Assembly: GCA_001890945.1 (NCBI GenBank)
Contig: MLAX01000001.1
Coordinates: forward strand, 1 to 64,000
Direction of reading: 5' to 3'
DNA length: 64,000 nucleotides
Source: Alphaproteobacteria bacterium AO1-B
Lineage (GTDB): Bacteria > Pseudomonadota > Alphaproteobacteria > Rhizobiales > Stappiaceae
Shown: positions 1-8,557 of the stretch, one piece after another
How positions within the stretch are numbered: the stretch's first letter is position 1
Layout of the letters: every line of letters starts with the position of its first letter
Position numbers and translations under genes: made by a program
Notes under the pieces: generated by a model
The model's database searches: none
What the model was told of the DNA's origin: nothing
What the model saw: the letters and a program-made list of their open reading frames with translations, nothing else

Positions 1-47
1 CATTGGCCTACTTGAGCACATCTCTTCAACGATAGCCTCCACCTTCA

Positions 48-124
<77 letters not shown>

Positions 125-130
125 AATCCC

Positions 131-164
131 AACAAAATAAACAAAACCTCGCTCTTTAGCGGGG
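131..164 (-). terminator. Rho-independent terminator of the V-ATPase operon
   Basis: Read on the minus strand, a 7-bp stem (CCCCGCT/AGCGAGG, one G:U) with a 4-base loop at 147-164 is followed by a T-rich run covering 146-131. It lies 77 bases past the stop codon of the A subunit. On the plus strand the hairpin has no T run, so it is not a tRNA terminator. Confidence 0.75.
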
Positions 165-240
165 ATATGCGCGTCTTCAAACAACTGCGCGGACATAACC
201 GCGATTAAGCGTCAACTAACCTAAAAACCAACGCGCGATA

Positions 241-2076
241 TCAATCTGTTAGACGCTGCGGAGCCGCGTGCACGCCCGTCTCAATCCGTTTGAGCAACTG
301 CTGCCGTTCCTGGTTTCCGTCTGCCGCATAATTCAGGTTTTTAAACAGATATGTTTGTTCGGTGAAAAACTTGCGAGCCGAATCTTTGTCTTCGAATTCA
401 AATGGTGTCCGGGCAATCTTGTAGACAAGATCAAAGGTTTCCTGCTGGCGGGCCAAAGGCGCGGAGACATCCACGTCGTCAAACGCATCCTGCTGCAGAT
501 AGACCATGTCCAGAAAGAGGGCCTTTTGTTGCAGAACAAAATCTTCGGTCGACACGCCCTCCTCACCGGTCACTTGCATCATGCGCGTGATTTCATCTCC
601 CTTGGCGAGGAGATCGATCATTTCTTCAACGCGCGGCACCCAATCCGGCCCGATGTTTTCATGATACCAGTCTCGCAATTGGGTGTGATAGCGGGACCAG
701 GACAACAGTGGATCCACGGCGGGGTAAAACCGCTTATAGGCGCGCTCTGATGAGAGACCAAGGAAGGTTTTGACAGTACCAAGCGTTGATTGTGTCACCG
801 GCTCTTCAAAGTTTCCGCCGGCCGGCGAGACCGTGCCGATCATGGTCAGACTGCCCGTCTCGCCGGTCGGAGTTTTCAGGACCCCCGCGCGCTCATAGAT
901 TCCCTTGATCGCGGAATCGAGATAGGCCGGGAAAGCTTCTTCACCGGGAATTTCCTCCAATCGCCCCGATGTTTCACGCATGGCCTGAGCCCAGCGGGAT
1001 GTACTGTCCGCGATCAGGAGGACGTCATAGCCCATTTGGCGGTAGTATTCGCCGAGCGTGATGCCGGTGTAGATCGAGGCTTCTCGCGCCGCGACCGGCA
1101 TGGACGATGTGTTACAGATAATGACAGTGCGATCCATCAAGGTGCCAACACCAGACGGATCCGGCTGATCGGGAAATTCGGTGATGGTTTCCACCACCTC
1201 ACCCGCGCGTTCGCCGCAAGCTACCACGATCACAATATTGACCGCAGAGAACCTCGAAATCAGTGACTGCAATACCGTTTTGCCGGCTCCAAAGGGTCCT
1301 GGAATACAGCCCATGCCGCCGCGGGCAATCGGGAAGAACGTGTCGATCAGACGCAAGGTGGTAATTAGAGGCTCGCTTGGATAGAGGCGCTCACTTTGAC
1401 CCGCTTTTACCAAAGCATCCGGGATTGCGCGGCGTACCGGCCAGTGCTGCACCATGGTTAAATCGCGGGTATTGCCGCGATCATCTTTCAAGGTGACGAC
1501 AACCTCTTCTATGGTGAAGGTTCCTTCACGGATCCGCTCAACAGTCCAGGTCCCCTTAAGACCAAACGGCACCATGATCCGGTGATTGAAGCGTCCTTCT
1601 GGGACCATGCCGAGCGTGTCACCTGCATTGACTGGAGCGCCCGACGTGACTTTGGGTTCAAACGACCATTTGCGGGTCTGATCAAGCGCATTGGTCAAGA
1701 CCCCGCGCGGCAGGAAAAATCCGTGTTCCGCTGCTATATCCGCTAAGGGGTTCTGCAGACCGTCAAAGACCGTGCTCAAGAGGCCAGGTCCCAGAGCAAC
1801 GGACAACATCTCGCCGCTTTGGATGACCTTGTCCCCAACGCGGACACCGGCCGTGTTTTCAAAAACCTGCGCTTCGGCTGATTTGCCGCGAACCCGCAAC
1901 ACTTCGGCTTTCAGGTATTCGCGGGGCTTTCCTTCCCGTTCCGGACCGTGCGGTATGATATAGACAACCTCGTTCTTGATCAGAGGGGCCTCCCTGAGAG
2001 GCGCCAGTGTCACAAGATCGTCCTGGACGGCGATGATTTCAGCTGTCGGCTCTGGAAGCTGAACATGACTGGTCAT
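241..2076 (-). CDS. atpA: V-type ATPase catalytic subunit A
   Basis: The 611-residue catalytic subunit of a V/A-type rotary ATPase, which hydrolyses or makes ATP in the A3B3 head. The V-type P-loop GPFGAGKT is at residues 260-267, and the long non-homologous insertion typical of A subunits lies between the beta-barrel and the P-loop (about residues 110-200). Length fits the family (about 580-610). The start overlaps the stop of the upstream gene in an ATGA junction, showing translational coupling. It is the last gene of the operon and precedes a terminator. In Bacteroidetes-type operons A comes directly before B; here B is at the other end. Confidence 0.95.
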   Translation of the reverse strand: MTSHVQLPEPTAEIIAVQDDLVTLAPLREAPLIKNEVVYIIPHGPEREGKPREYLKAEVLRVRGKSAEAQVFENTAGVRVGDKVIQSGEMLSVALGPGLLSTVFDGLQNPLADIAAEHGFFLPRGVLTNALDQTRKWSFEPKVTSGAPVNAGDTLGMVPEGRFNHRIMVPFGLKGTWTVERIREGTFTIEEVVVTLKDDRGNTRDLTMVQHWPVRRAIPDALVKAGQSERLYPSEPLITTLRLIDTFFPIARGGMGCIPGPFGAGKTVLQSLISRFSAVNIVIVVACGERAGEVVETITEFPDQPDPSGVGTLMDRTVIICNTSSMPVAAREASIYTGITLGEYYRQMGYDVLLIADSTSRWAQAMRETSGRLEEIPGEEAFPAYLDSAIKGIYERAGVLKTPTGETGSLTMIGTVSPAGGNFEEPVTQSTLGTVKTFLGLSSERAYKRFYPAVDPLLSWSRYHTQLRDWYHENIGPDWVPRVEEMIDLLAKGDEITRMMQVTGEEGVSTEDFVLQQKALFLDMVYLQQDAFDDVDVSAPLARQQETFDLVYKIARTPFEFEDKDSARKFFTEQTYLFKNLNYAADGNQERQQLLKRIETGVHAAPQRLTD

Positions 2077-2822
2077 GGGAGAACTCCCTCAAGAGATGGA
2101 GAAGTATCGGCAAAAAGTTCGGCAGAAACGGATTGAACCGCGGCTGCCGTGTCAGATGGGTTCAGGGCCTCTGCGACAAGGGCTTTCAGGCGATCGCGGG
2201 CTTCATCAGCGTTGTAGCGCGACCAGCGCTCCACAATGATCCAACGCAACACGTAAATCCCAACAGCTTCAAAATCGAATTCGTGCGCCATGGAATAGTG
2301 GTCCAGTTGGCGGAACACCTCTGTCAGCACCAACCGCTCCATGCCAATGTGATCTTCTGCCCGGATCAAGCGATGCGCGTCTGCGACCCAAGGCATGAAA
2401 TGCCCCAGACCAAAGGCCGGATCGGCCCAATTGGCCTTGATTAACGAACACCAGCGGCCATATCCCCATGCTTCTATTGCGCCTGCAGCATCTTGTCCGT
2501 TCCGCCGCCGCCGAAGTGCTGCAATCAGGGTTCGCGTTTCCATGCGACCGGTTACCAAGTGCTGGAGATCCGGGTATTCAGCCAGACCACGGATCACTTC
2601 GCGCGCCCGCTGGATGACCTCAAAATCATCTTCCATGTGTGCGACGCCGGCCCAGGCCGTCACTTCAACCACTTCTTTCAGCAGGCGGGCATGCCCAGGT
2701 TCCAGCATCGCCATGCGCTGGCGCAGCCGGTACTGGGAAATCGGCACCTCCTTGCGGCTGAACAACTTGCCAAGATGCGGCAGGCTGGTGATCATCGCGA
2801 TGTACTGGTGAGGGTTAGACAT
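2073..2822 (-). CDS. V-ATPase-associated DUF2764-like protein, probable C-subunit equivalent
   Basis: A 249-residue protein starting MSNPHQYIAMITSLPHLG. It has no signal peptide or membrane segment and is rich in predicted helix. The position between E and A, the length and the N-terminal Y-x-x-x-(S/G)-L-P pattern fit DUF2764, the protein at this place in the V-ATPase operons of Bacteroidetes, Chlamydiae and spirochaetes, where it probably stands in for subunit C (the rotor-to-ring connector). The family call rests on gene order and a short motif, so it is moderate. It follows E after 4 bases and overlaps A by 4. Confidence 0.65.
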   Translation of the reverse strand: MSNPHQYIAMITSLPHLGKLFSRKEVPISQYRLRQRMAMLEPGHARLLKEVVEVTAWAGVAHMEDDFEVIQRAREVIRGLAEYPDLQHLVTGRMETRTLIAALRRRRNGQDAAGAIEAWGYGRWCSLIKANWADPAFGLGHFMPWVADAHRLIRAEDHIGMERLVLTEVFRQLDHYSMAHEFDFEAVGIYVLRWIIVERWSRYNADEARDRLKALVAEALNPSDTAAAVQSVSAELFADTSPSLEGVLP

Positions 2823-2826
2823 GGAT

Positions 2827-3528
2827 TTAACGCAACACCCCTTCCATGACGGCTCTGAGCCTCGGTTGAAGGTGGCGCTTTAGGAGCGTCGCGATAGCCT
2901 CTTCGGTCAGATCAATGGAAACGTCCCGCCCGGTCAGCTTGATCTTGATGCCGTCAAACCCAGGAGCCGTGGAGAATGTGACGCCTTCCCGCAAGACATC
3001 CCCGGCTAGCGCAATGACGAAATGTGTCAGTGTTCCAGGCTCGACCGCTTCCGGAGACTGTTTCAGTTCCTCAAAGGTCACGATCTTTTCCGGAAGCACG
3101 ATCTCTATCGGCTCAGCATCACTCACGGAGGCGCTCTCTTTGGCATTGGCCGCCATCGCAAGGACCAACTTCTGCAAAAAGGCCTCATCGGCGAGCGTTG
3201 TGGCCACCAGTCGCTTGGCTTCCTGCTGGATGCGTTCGCCGAGTTCGTTGCGCATATCAAGCACAAGGTCTCGGGCGGCTACTTTCAGGCCATCTTCGGT
3301 GGCAGCTTTCTCCTGTGCAGCTTCTGCCCGGGCGGCTGCCTTAAGCGCAGCTGCCTTTTTTTCAGCTTCTGCGACCAGGGCCTCTGCCTTTGCTTTGGCG
3401 TCTGCCAATATGGCTTCGGCTTCAGACTGACCAGCTTCAACGCCTTCGGCTTTCAACCGGTCGATCAGCGCCTGAACACCAGCACCTGCGGCAGTTTCAA
3501 GCTCTCCGGCGGTTTTGGTTTCTGACAT
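2827..3528 (-). CDS. atpE: V-type ATPase peripheral stalk subunit E
   Basis: A 233-residue stator protein. Residues about 15-110 are rich in Ala, Lys and Glu with heptad-like spacing (for example LAEAEAILADAKAKAEAL), which fits the long coiled coil of the peripheral stalk. The C-terminal part would form the globular head that contacts subunit B. Length is near the 200-230 typical of the family. It starts 9 bases after K and is followed by the DUF2764-like gene, the usual E-DUF2764-A order. No separate stalk partner (subunit G/H or NtpF) is seen in the operon. Confidence 0.85.
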   Translation of the reverse strand: MSETKTAGELETAAGAGVQALIDRLKAEGVEAGQSEAEAILADAKAKAEALVAEAEKKAAALKAAARAEAAQEKAATEDGLKVAARDLVLDMRNELGERIQQEAKRLVATTLADEAFLQKLVLAMAANAKESASVSDAEPIEIVLPEKIVTFEELKQSPEAVEPGTLTHFVIALAGDVLREGVTFSTAPGFDGIKIKLTGRDVSIDLTEEAIATLLKRHLQPRLRAVMEGVLR

Positions 3529-3537
3529 GCTTGCCTC

Positions 3538-3987
3538 CTAGCTCGGCATTGTTCCGGCGAGCACCAATGCAAACACCAGCGCAAAGACCGAAAAGCCTTC
3601 CAGAACCGCAGCTGGTGCGAGCGATATACCGAAAATCTCCGGTTTCGCTTTGGACGCGTGAATGGCCGATGCCAGAACCTCGCCCTGCCGAATGCCGGTG
3701 AACAGCATGGTGAAGCCCGACAGAACACCGATGCCAAACATGGCAGCTCCATTTGCGGCGTCGACGGTTGTTTGCTGGAGCGAGAACATGATGACGATGC
3801 CGTAGATCACCTGAGAGGACGGCATGAGAGAAACACCGATGAACCGGCCGTAACCGCCATCGCTGTCGAGCATTGCGCCGATCGCTGCGCTGCCTCCCAG
3901 AGCACAGCCCCAGGCACTGCCGATCGCGCCAAGAGCCACCGGCGCATAAAGCCCGAACCAACCGAGCGCCACAACGAATTCGTTCAC
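3538..3987 (-). CDS. atpK: V-type ATPase rotor ring subunit K, predicted Na+ type
   Basis: A 149-residue, four-helix (double hairpin) proteolipid of the membrane rotor. The start is GTG at 3987: AAAGAGGAGA lies just upstream and the GTG overlaps the TGA of subunit I, whereas the ATG 60 bases earlier lies inside I. Only the second hairpin has the ion-binding Glu (E130). S58-Q59 in MPSSQ, Q101 in IRQGE and E130 in AVLEGF line up with T64, Q65, Q110 and E139, the Na+ ligands of Enterococcus hirae NtpK. This predicts Na+ rather than H+ coupling, an inference by alignment by eye. Confidence 0.9.
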   Translation of the reverse strand: MNEFVVALGWFGLYAPVALGAIGSAWGCALGGSAAIGAMLDSDGGYGRFIGVSLMPSSQVIYGIVIMFSLQQTTVDAANGAAMFGIGVLSGFTMLFTGIRQGEVLASAIHASKAKPEIFGISLAPAAVLEGFSVFALVFALVLAGTMPS

Positions 3988-5777
3988 AGGCGTGTCTCCT
4001 CTTTCTTGAATGGACGGAAGGCCGTGCCCTCGTCTTTCAAACCCCAATTAAAAAATTCAATCACGTTCAGGCGCAGGCCATGGACGCACCCTGCAATCAA
4101 CCCGAGGCCAATGTTGATGGAGTGGCCGATTATCAGAACGAGGATTGCAATCAGCAATCCAACGCCTGGGACCGCGTCATTCAACTGGCCGGAAAGCGTG
4201 TTGATGGTTTCTGCGAGCGATGCAGCCGCCAGGCCCAACGCAAAAAGACGCATATAGCTGAGCACATCGGAAAAAATATTCACGACCCGGGCAAGGGAGG
4301 CCAACCCGTCGAAAACACGCATCCCGCCGGACGACAGCGAATTGACCTTCCGATCACTTCCGAAGAAACCGACGGTCAATAGCCCGGCAACAATGGCGCC
4401 AGGGCCAAGTGTGGCAAAGGCCGTGCCTTGTCCCAGGAATGTCGCGAGCCCGCCCAAAGCGACAAGACACCAGCCAAGCGGCTGAAATCGCCCGCTTGGG
4501 GTTGTTTCATTAAAGCTGCGCATGAGGTTGGCCAGGACAATGTGCACCACACCGATGGTCAGCGTGATCTTCATCATCGTATCAACGTCTTTCAAATGCA
4601 GGACCTTGAGTTTCGCCAGGAAACTGCCGTCCGGCGGCGCAATACCAAAGTAACTGCCCGTTGCGACACCAAACGCGGCTGTCGAGACCATCAGCCACAT
4701 GGCCATGCGTAAGAGCCGCCGGCCTTGTTCAGAATGGCCGAAGCGGTTTCGGAAGAGGTACAAAAGCGCCAGGATCAATAGGCCATATCCAGCATCTGTC
4801 ATGATCATTCCGAAGAAGATGACAAACGATATGTAGACGATCACAGACGGATCCCAGTCTCGATATCCCGGTGTCTGGTAGAATTCAACGAGATCCTCGC
4901 CCGCGGCTAACCCCGGCCGGTTTTCAAGCAAGGTCGGTGGCTGATCTTCTGCAGTTACGTCGTCAAAGACAGCCGCAACACCGATCTCTCCAGCAAGGGC
5001 CTTGATTTCTTCAACTTGGTCCTGCCGTGCCCAAGCCTGGAGCACAAAAACCCGTCCGGCATCTCCGGTTTCCAGGCCTGCACGATGACGTGCGGCTTGA
5101 TCTCTCGCTGCTGCAAGGTTTGATGCCAGCAAAAACCGCCACTTTGTCAGCGCCTGCCGCTGTAACTGTAGCTCTTCCAGTTCAATCGCCGCTTCTTCGC
5201 AGTGTTTTTTGAGTGTTGAGAGAGAGACCGCGCCGACATGAACCCGGGGGACGGGCATGTCGCCAACCTCCGGCTCGTCCGGTGACAACACCACCACATA
5301 GGCCCTGTAGGCATCGGCGTGCACGACCTCCAGGACCTTATCCGACGGATCAATTTCTCTGAGCTTTCCTGTGGGGACAACGTAGAACCAGAGGCGATTG
5401 CCTTTCAGGTTCTCCAGGTCGGTGAAATTGAACTCTCCCCAGGGTTCGACATCATGAATGCGTTTCTTCAGCCGCGCCAAACGGTCTTCGCAGTCTTTGA
5501 TCAATTGCCGGTTTTCGACTGATCGGCTGACAGTTTCATTGAGGTCAAAGGTGCTCGGGTCTGTGACCTGCAGCCGCTGGACCGGCGCATCCATCAGCCA
5601 GCGAAGAGCCTCCACGGCTTCCCGGCCTGTCCCGGCCGGCACCGCTTCAAGTTCCTTTTGCGCATCACTCAGGGGAATGAGATGCAGCGCTCCAAAAGCC
5701 TGTGCGGCTTCCAGAACCTTTTCCTTGTCTTCCAGAACGCCGATGAGGCTGACTTTTGTGAGGGGCACAATGCTCAT
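3984..5777 (-). CDS. atpI: V-type ATPase membrane subunit I (a subunit)
   Basis: A 597-residue stator subunit that forms the ion half-channels next to the K ring. Residues 1 to about 310 are cytosolic with coiled-coil stretches. The rest is a membrane domain of about seven or eight helices opening at VIVYISFVIFFGMIMTDAGYG, a hallmark of the family, and containing LSYMRLFALGLA, which holds the conserved Arg facing the ring. Length is short but normal for bacterial forms. It overlaps D by 4 bases (ATGA) and K by 4. Confidence 0.92.
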   Translation of the reverse strand: MSIVPLTKVSLIGVLEDKEKVLEAAQAFGALHLIPLSDAQKELEAVPAGTGREAVEALRWLMDAPVQRLQVTDPSTFDLNETVSRSVENRQLIKDCEDRLARLKKRIHDVEPWGEFNFTDLENLKGNRLWFYVVPTGKLREIDPSDKVLEVVHADAYRAYVVVLSPDEPEVGDMPVPRVHVGAVSLSTLKKHCEEAAIELEELQLQRQALTKWRFLLASNLAAARDQAARHRAGLETGDAGRVFVLQAWARQDQVEEIKALAGEIGVAAVFDDVTAEDQPPTLLENRPGLAAGEDLVEFYQTPGYRDWDPSVIVYISFVIFFGMIMTDAGYGLLILALLYLFRNRFGHSEQGRRLLRMAMWLMVSTAAFGVATGSYFGIAPPDGSFLAKLKVLHLKDVDTMMKITLTIGVVHIVLANLMRSFNETTPSGRFQPLGWCLVALGGLATFLGQGTAFATLGPGAIVAGLLTVGFFGSDRKVNSLSSGGMRVFDGLASLARVVNIFSDVLSYMRLFALGLAAASLAETINTLSGQLNDAVPGVGLLIAILVLIIGHSINIGLGLIAGCVHGLRLNVIEFFNWGLKDEGTAFRPFKKEETRL

Positions 5778-6397
5778 AGCTCAGCCACCCCCTTTACTGC
5801 GCTTCGCGCCGCTGTCTTGCGTTTGGAGATTTTAGCGCGGACCACGGCATCGCGTTCGGCATCGGCCAAAGCCATACGGATCTTTTTGATGTTCTTCTGG
5901 GCTTGCGGGATGAGAACCTTCTCGAAGAGGTTGACCCGCCGGGAAATCACCGCTTCGGCTTCAAGCAGCTTTTCGATCCGCTCCCGTGCAACCTCGCGTT
6001 CCAGGTTCAGCTTCAAGAGTTCTTTCAGTCCGTTGACCGCAGGATCCACCCAGTGTGGCCGGGCGAGAAGAGAATAGGGTTTGACGTCGACTTCGATGTT
6101 TTCAAGTGTTGGCAGCCTGGTTCCGGACAGGTTCTGTTCGCCCCGTTCGACTGATTTCAGGGTCACGATTCCTTCGACAGGAACCTGCTCGTTTGCGAGC
6201 ATCGGCAGAGATTTCGCGATCTCGTCAAAGCGGCGCTCATATTCCGCATCAAGCCTGAGCGCGGTTTCTTTGGCTTTCGCCCTCTCGGCCATGATCTGCA
6301 GACGCTTCAGCTCCAAAGACGGAAGGAAGCGTTTGTATTCAGAAAGATGTGCGCTCTCCCGGGCAAGGGATGACTTGTTGAGCGCAAGCTTGGCCAT
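5774..6397 (-). CDS. atpD: V-type ATPase central shaft subunit D
   Basis: A 207-residue rotor-shaft protein beginning MAKLALNKSSLARE, with long N- and C-terminal helices that form the coiled-coil axle inside the A3B3 head. The open frame runs further upstream, but the ATG at 6397 overlaps the TGA of subunit B (TGATG) and gives the family's usual start and length. It ends with an ATGA overlap into subunit I. No gene for the partner shaft subunit F (NtpG) was found in the operon. Confidence 0.92.
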   Translation of the reverse strand: MAKLALNKSSLARESAHLSEYKRFLPSLELKRLQIMAERAKAKETALRLDAEYERRFDEIAKSLPMLANEQVPVEGIVTLKSVERGEQNLSGTRLPTLENIEVDVKPYSLLARPHWVDPAVNGLKELLKLNLEREVARERIEKLLEAEAVISRRVNLFEKVLIPQAQKNIKKIRMALADAERDAVVRAKISKRKTAARSAVKGVAEL

Positions 6398-7779
6398 CAG
6401 GCAGCCTCCCCGTCCGCACCATCTTGAGCCGCGCGCTTCGAAGCGGCTTTCTCGCCGGGGAAATATTTGTCGATCAGCCCCTGTTTCATCAAAAGCTGTT
6501 CGGGCAAGAAACACTCGGCGAGCGTTTGCCAGCACAGGTCCAGCGCCTCTTCAAGGGGAATGGCCACCTCGATATCCATGAACCGCTTGCGGAAAAGCGC
6601 ACCAAATTTCAGAAGCTGGTGGTCATAGTCGGACAGCTCAAAGGCCATCGACTGCTTCTGTTCTGCATCCCGGGCCCCCGAATAGAACCGGATCATGGTG
6701 TTCATGATCTGGTTGTGATCTTCGCGCGTCACCTTGCCGATAACGTGCTGCTTCAATCGCGACAGAGATCCGAACGGATCAAGCATCCCGCTGTGCAGGT
6801 AGAACTGCCCCTCCGTGATGTAGCCCGTGTTATCCGGTACCGGATGTGTGACGTCATTGCCCGGCATGGTCGTCACCGTCAGGATCGTGACGGACCCGGA
6901 GCCCTTAAAATCACAGGCCTTTTCATAACGCCGTGCAAGTTGGGAATAGAGGTCGCCCGGATAGCCGCGGTTCGCTGGAACCCGTTCCATGGCGATTGAG
7001 ACTTCTTTCATGGCATCGGCGAATGCGGTCATATCGGTCATCAGCACCAGAACGCGCTTGCCTTCCTCTACTGCGAATTTCTCAGCAACTGCCAGAGCCA
7101 TGTCCGGAACCTGGAGGCGTTCAACAACCGGGTCAGACGCCTGATTGATGAACATCACCGTCCGCGGGAAAACACCCGCATCTTCAAACTGTTTCCGGAA
7201 AAAGGCGTAGTCATCGAAAATCAGTCCAAGGCCGCCAAAGACGACGATATCTGCATCAGCCTGAATGCCGATGCGCGCCAGGAACGCGTTGTAGGGTTCG
7301 CCTGAAACGGAGAAGATCGGGATCTTCTGGCTTTCGACGAGACAGTTGAAAATGTCGATCATCGGCACATCCGTCCGGATCATGCGCGAGGCGAGCACCC
7401 GTTTCATCGGGTTCGCCGATGGGCCTCCGATTGGAACGGTTGGATCGGTCGAAAGGTCCGGTCCTTGATCAATCGGGGTGCCGGCACCATCAAACACACG
7501 GCCAAGGATGTTGTCCGAGTACGTAACTTTCGCCGGTTCTCCGAGAAACCGGACAGACGCATTGTTGGCCAAACCCTTGGTGCCGGAGTTGACCTGCAAC
7601 GATACCATGTCCTGGTCGATGTTGATCACCTGAGCGAGGGAAGACGTGCCGTCGCCGGTTTCGACAATAGCCAAATCCCCGAGACAGGGCCGGCCTTCGG
7701 CCTCACTCTTCGTCGAGGACACCATGATCCGGATGATGTCTCCGACGATGTCAACGATCCGGGTGTGTGAGACAAGCAT
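6397..7779 (-). CDS. atpB: V-type ATPase non-catalytic subunit B
   Basis: A 460-residue nucleotide-binding subunit that alternates with A in the head. The P-loop position reads SVSGEPYNAF, lacking the GKT of a working Walker A, as expected for B. The motif MERVPANRGYPGDLYSQLA and the C-terminal LDLCWQTLAECF region are typical. The ATG at 7779 is chosen over an ORF start 84 bases upstream because GAGGA precedes it and the protein then begins at the beta-barrel. It is the first gene of the operon, behind 218 bp of non-coding DNA. Confidence 0.94.
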   Translation of the reverse strand: MLVSHTRIVDIVGDIIRIMVSSTKSEAEGRPCLGDLAIVETGDGTSSLAQVINIDQDMVSLQVNSGTKGLANNASVRFLGEPAKVTYSDNILGRVFDGAGTPIDQGPDLSTDPTVPIGGPSANPMKRVLASRMIRTDVPMIDIFNCLVESQKIPIFSVSGEPYNAFLARIGIQADADIVVFGGLGLIFDDYAFFRKQFEDAGVFPRTVMFINQASDPVVERLQVPDMALAVAEKFAVEEGKRVLVLMTDMTAFADAMKEVSIAMERVPANRGYPGDLYSQLARRYEKACDFKGSGSVTILTVTTMPGNDVTHPVPDNTGYITEGQFYLHSGMLDPFGSLSRLKQHVIGKVTREDHNQIMNTMIRFYSGARDAEQKQSMAFELSDYDHQLLKFGALFRKRFMDIEVAIPLEEALDLCWQTLAECFLPEQLLMKQGLIDKYFPGEKAASKRAAQDGADGEAA

Positions 7780-7830
7780 GCGGATCCTCGCGTCTGATGA
7801 CCAATGACAAACCGTGGTTGTTGAAACAAA

Positions 7831-7846
7831 CTTGAACCACTTCAAG
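7831..7846. promoter_or_regulatory. Palindrome upstream of the V-ATPase operon
   Basis: CTTGAACCACTTCAAG is an inverted repeat with 6-bp arms and a 4-base centre, 52 bp upstream of the B-subunit start. It lies in the only non-coding stretch (7780-7997) that can hold the operon promoter. It could be an operator or part of a 5' UTR hairpin. No clear sigma-70 promoter can be assigned next to it. Confidence 0.3.
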
Positions 7847-7997
7847 GACTTTTCGCAAGGCAAAATTCGACGATGATATGTGTCGAACGCGTCCAGCGAT
7901 TATCCTGGATCCGGTGAATCTCAACCGGAGATCAGTTAAATTCAGTTTCAATTACGCGGATATGACATTGATCAAGAACACGCCATTTCAAAGCTGA

Positions 7998-8501
7998 TCA
8001 GCCGGCCACGGAGGACCGCTTCCGGAGAAGATATCGATGCTCGCCGGTCAGAACAGCTGCGCCATCCTGGTTACGGATCGTTGCGGTCATGACAACAACA
8101 CCGGTGGTGTTTTGTTCAATCAGTTCGGAAATCACAAGTTCTGAATAGAGGGTATCGCCGACATAGACCGGTTTCATGAACTTGCACTCCAGTCCGATGA
8201 AACCGATCAACGCGTCGGCGACCTCTTCGGGGAACGTGCCGGCACCGGCGGCTGACTGGATCAGGACCTGCATGCCATGCGCCAGCATGTCCTTGTGGCC
8301 GATTGACTGGCAGTAGACCCGGTCATAGTGGATCGGATCATTGTCTCCGGACGCCAGTTGAAACGCAGCAAACAGGGCATCGGTTTGCGTGCGGGACGGC
8401 AGCCCGTAGCGGCGGCCGACCTCCAGGTCTTCAAAATAGAGGGAAGGTCTTGGCCGATGGTTGGCGGGCGTCCACTCCACCTGGGTCACTTGATCAGCCA
8501 T
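7998..8501 (-). CDS. MaoC-family enoyl-CoA hydratase
   Basis: A 167-residue single hot-dog protein. The hydratase-2 signature is present as SGDNDPIHYD followed by LAHGM, carrying the Asp/His pair that adds water across trans-2-enoyl-CoA to give (R)-3-hydroxyacyl-CoA. It is the last gene of the minus-strand TRAP/MFS operon (56 bp after the MFS gene), so it probably acts in the same breakdown route as the acyl-CoA operon at 14430-24492, which has dehydrogenases but no hydratase. The substrate is unknown. Confidence 0.85.
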   Translation of the reverse strand: MADQVTQVEWTPANHRPRPSLYFEDLEVGRRYGLPSRTQTDALFAAFQLASGDNDPIHYDRVYCQSIGHKDMLAHGMQVLIQSAAGAGTFPEEVADALIGFIGLECKFMKPVYVGDTLYSELVISELIEQNTTGVVVMTATIRNQDGAAVLTGEHRYLLRKRSSVAG

Positions 8502-8557
8502 GTGAAATCCTTTCGATAAAGAGATGAAACATCAGGAAACAGCCAACTGCGTTTGTT

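Noticed and set aside
241..7779. An N-type (F-type, Na+) ATPase operon
   Set aside because: The A subunit has the long V-type insert and GPFGAGKT loop, and D, I and K are V-type families.
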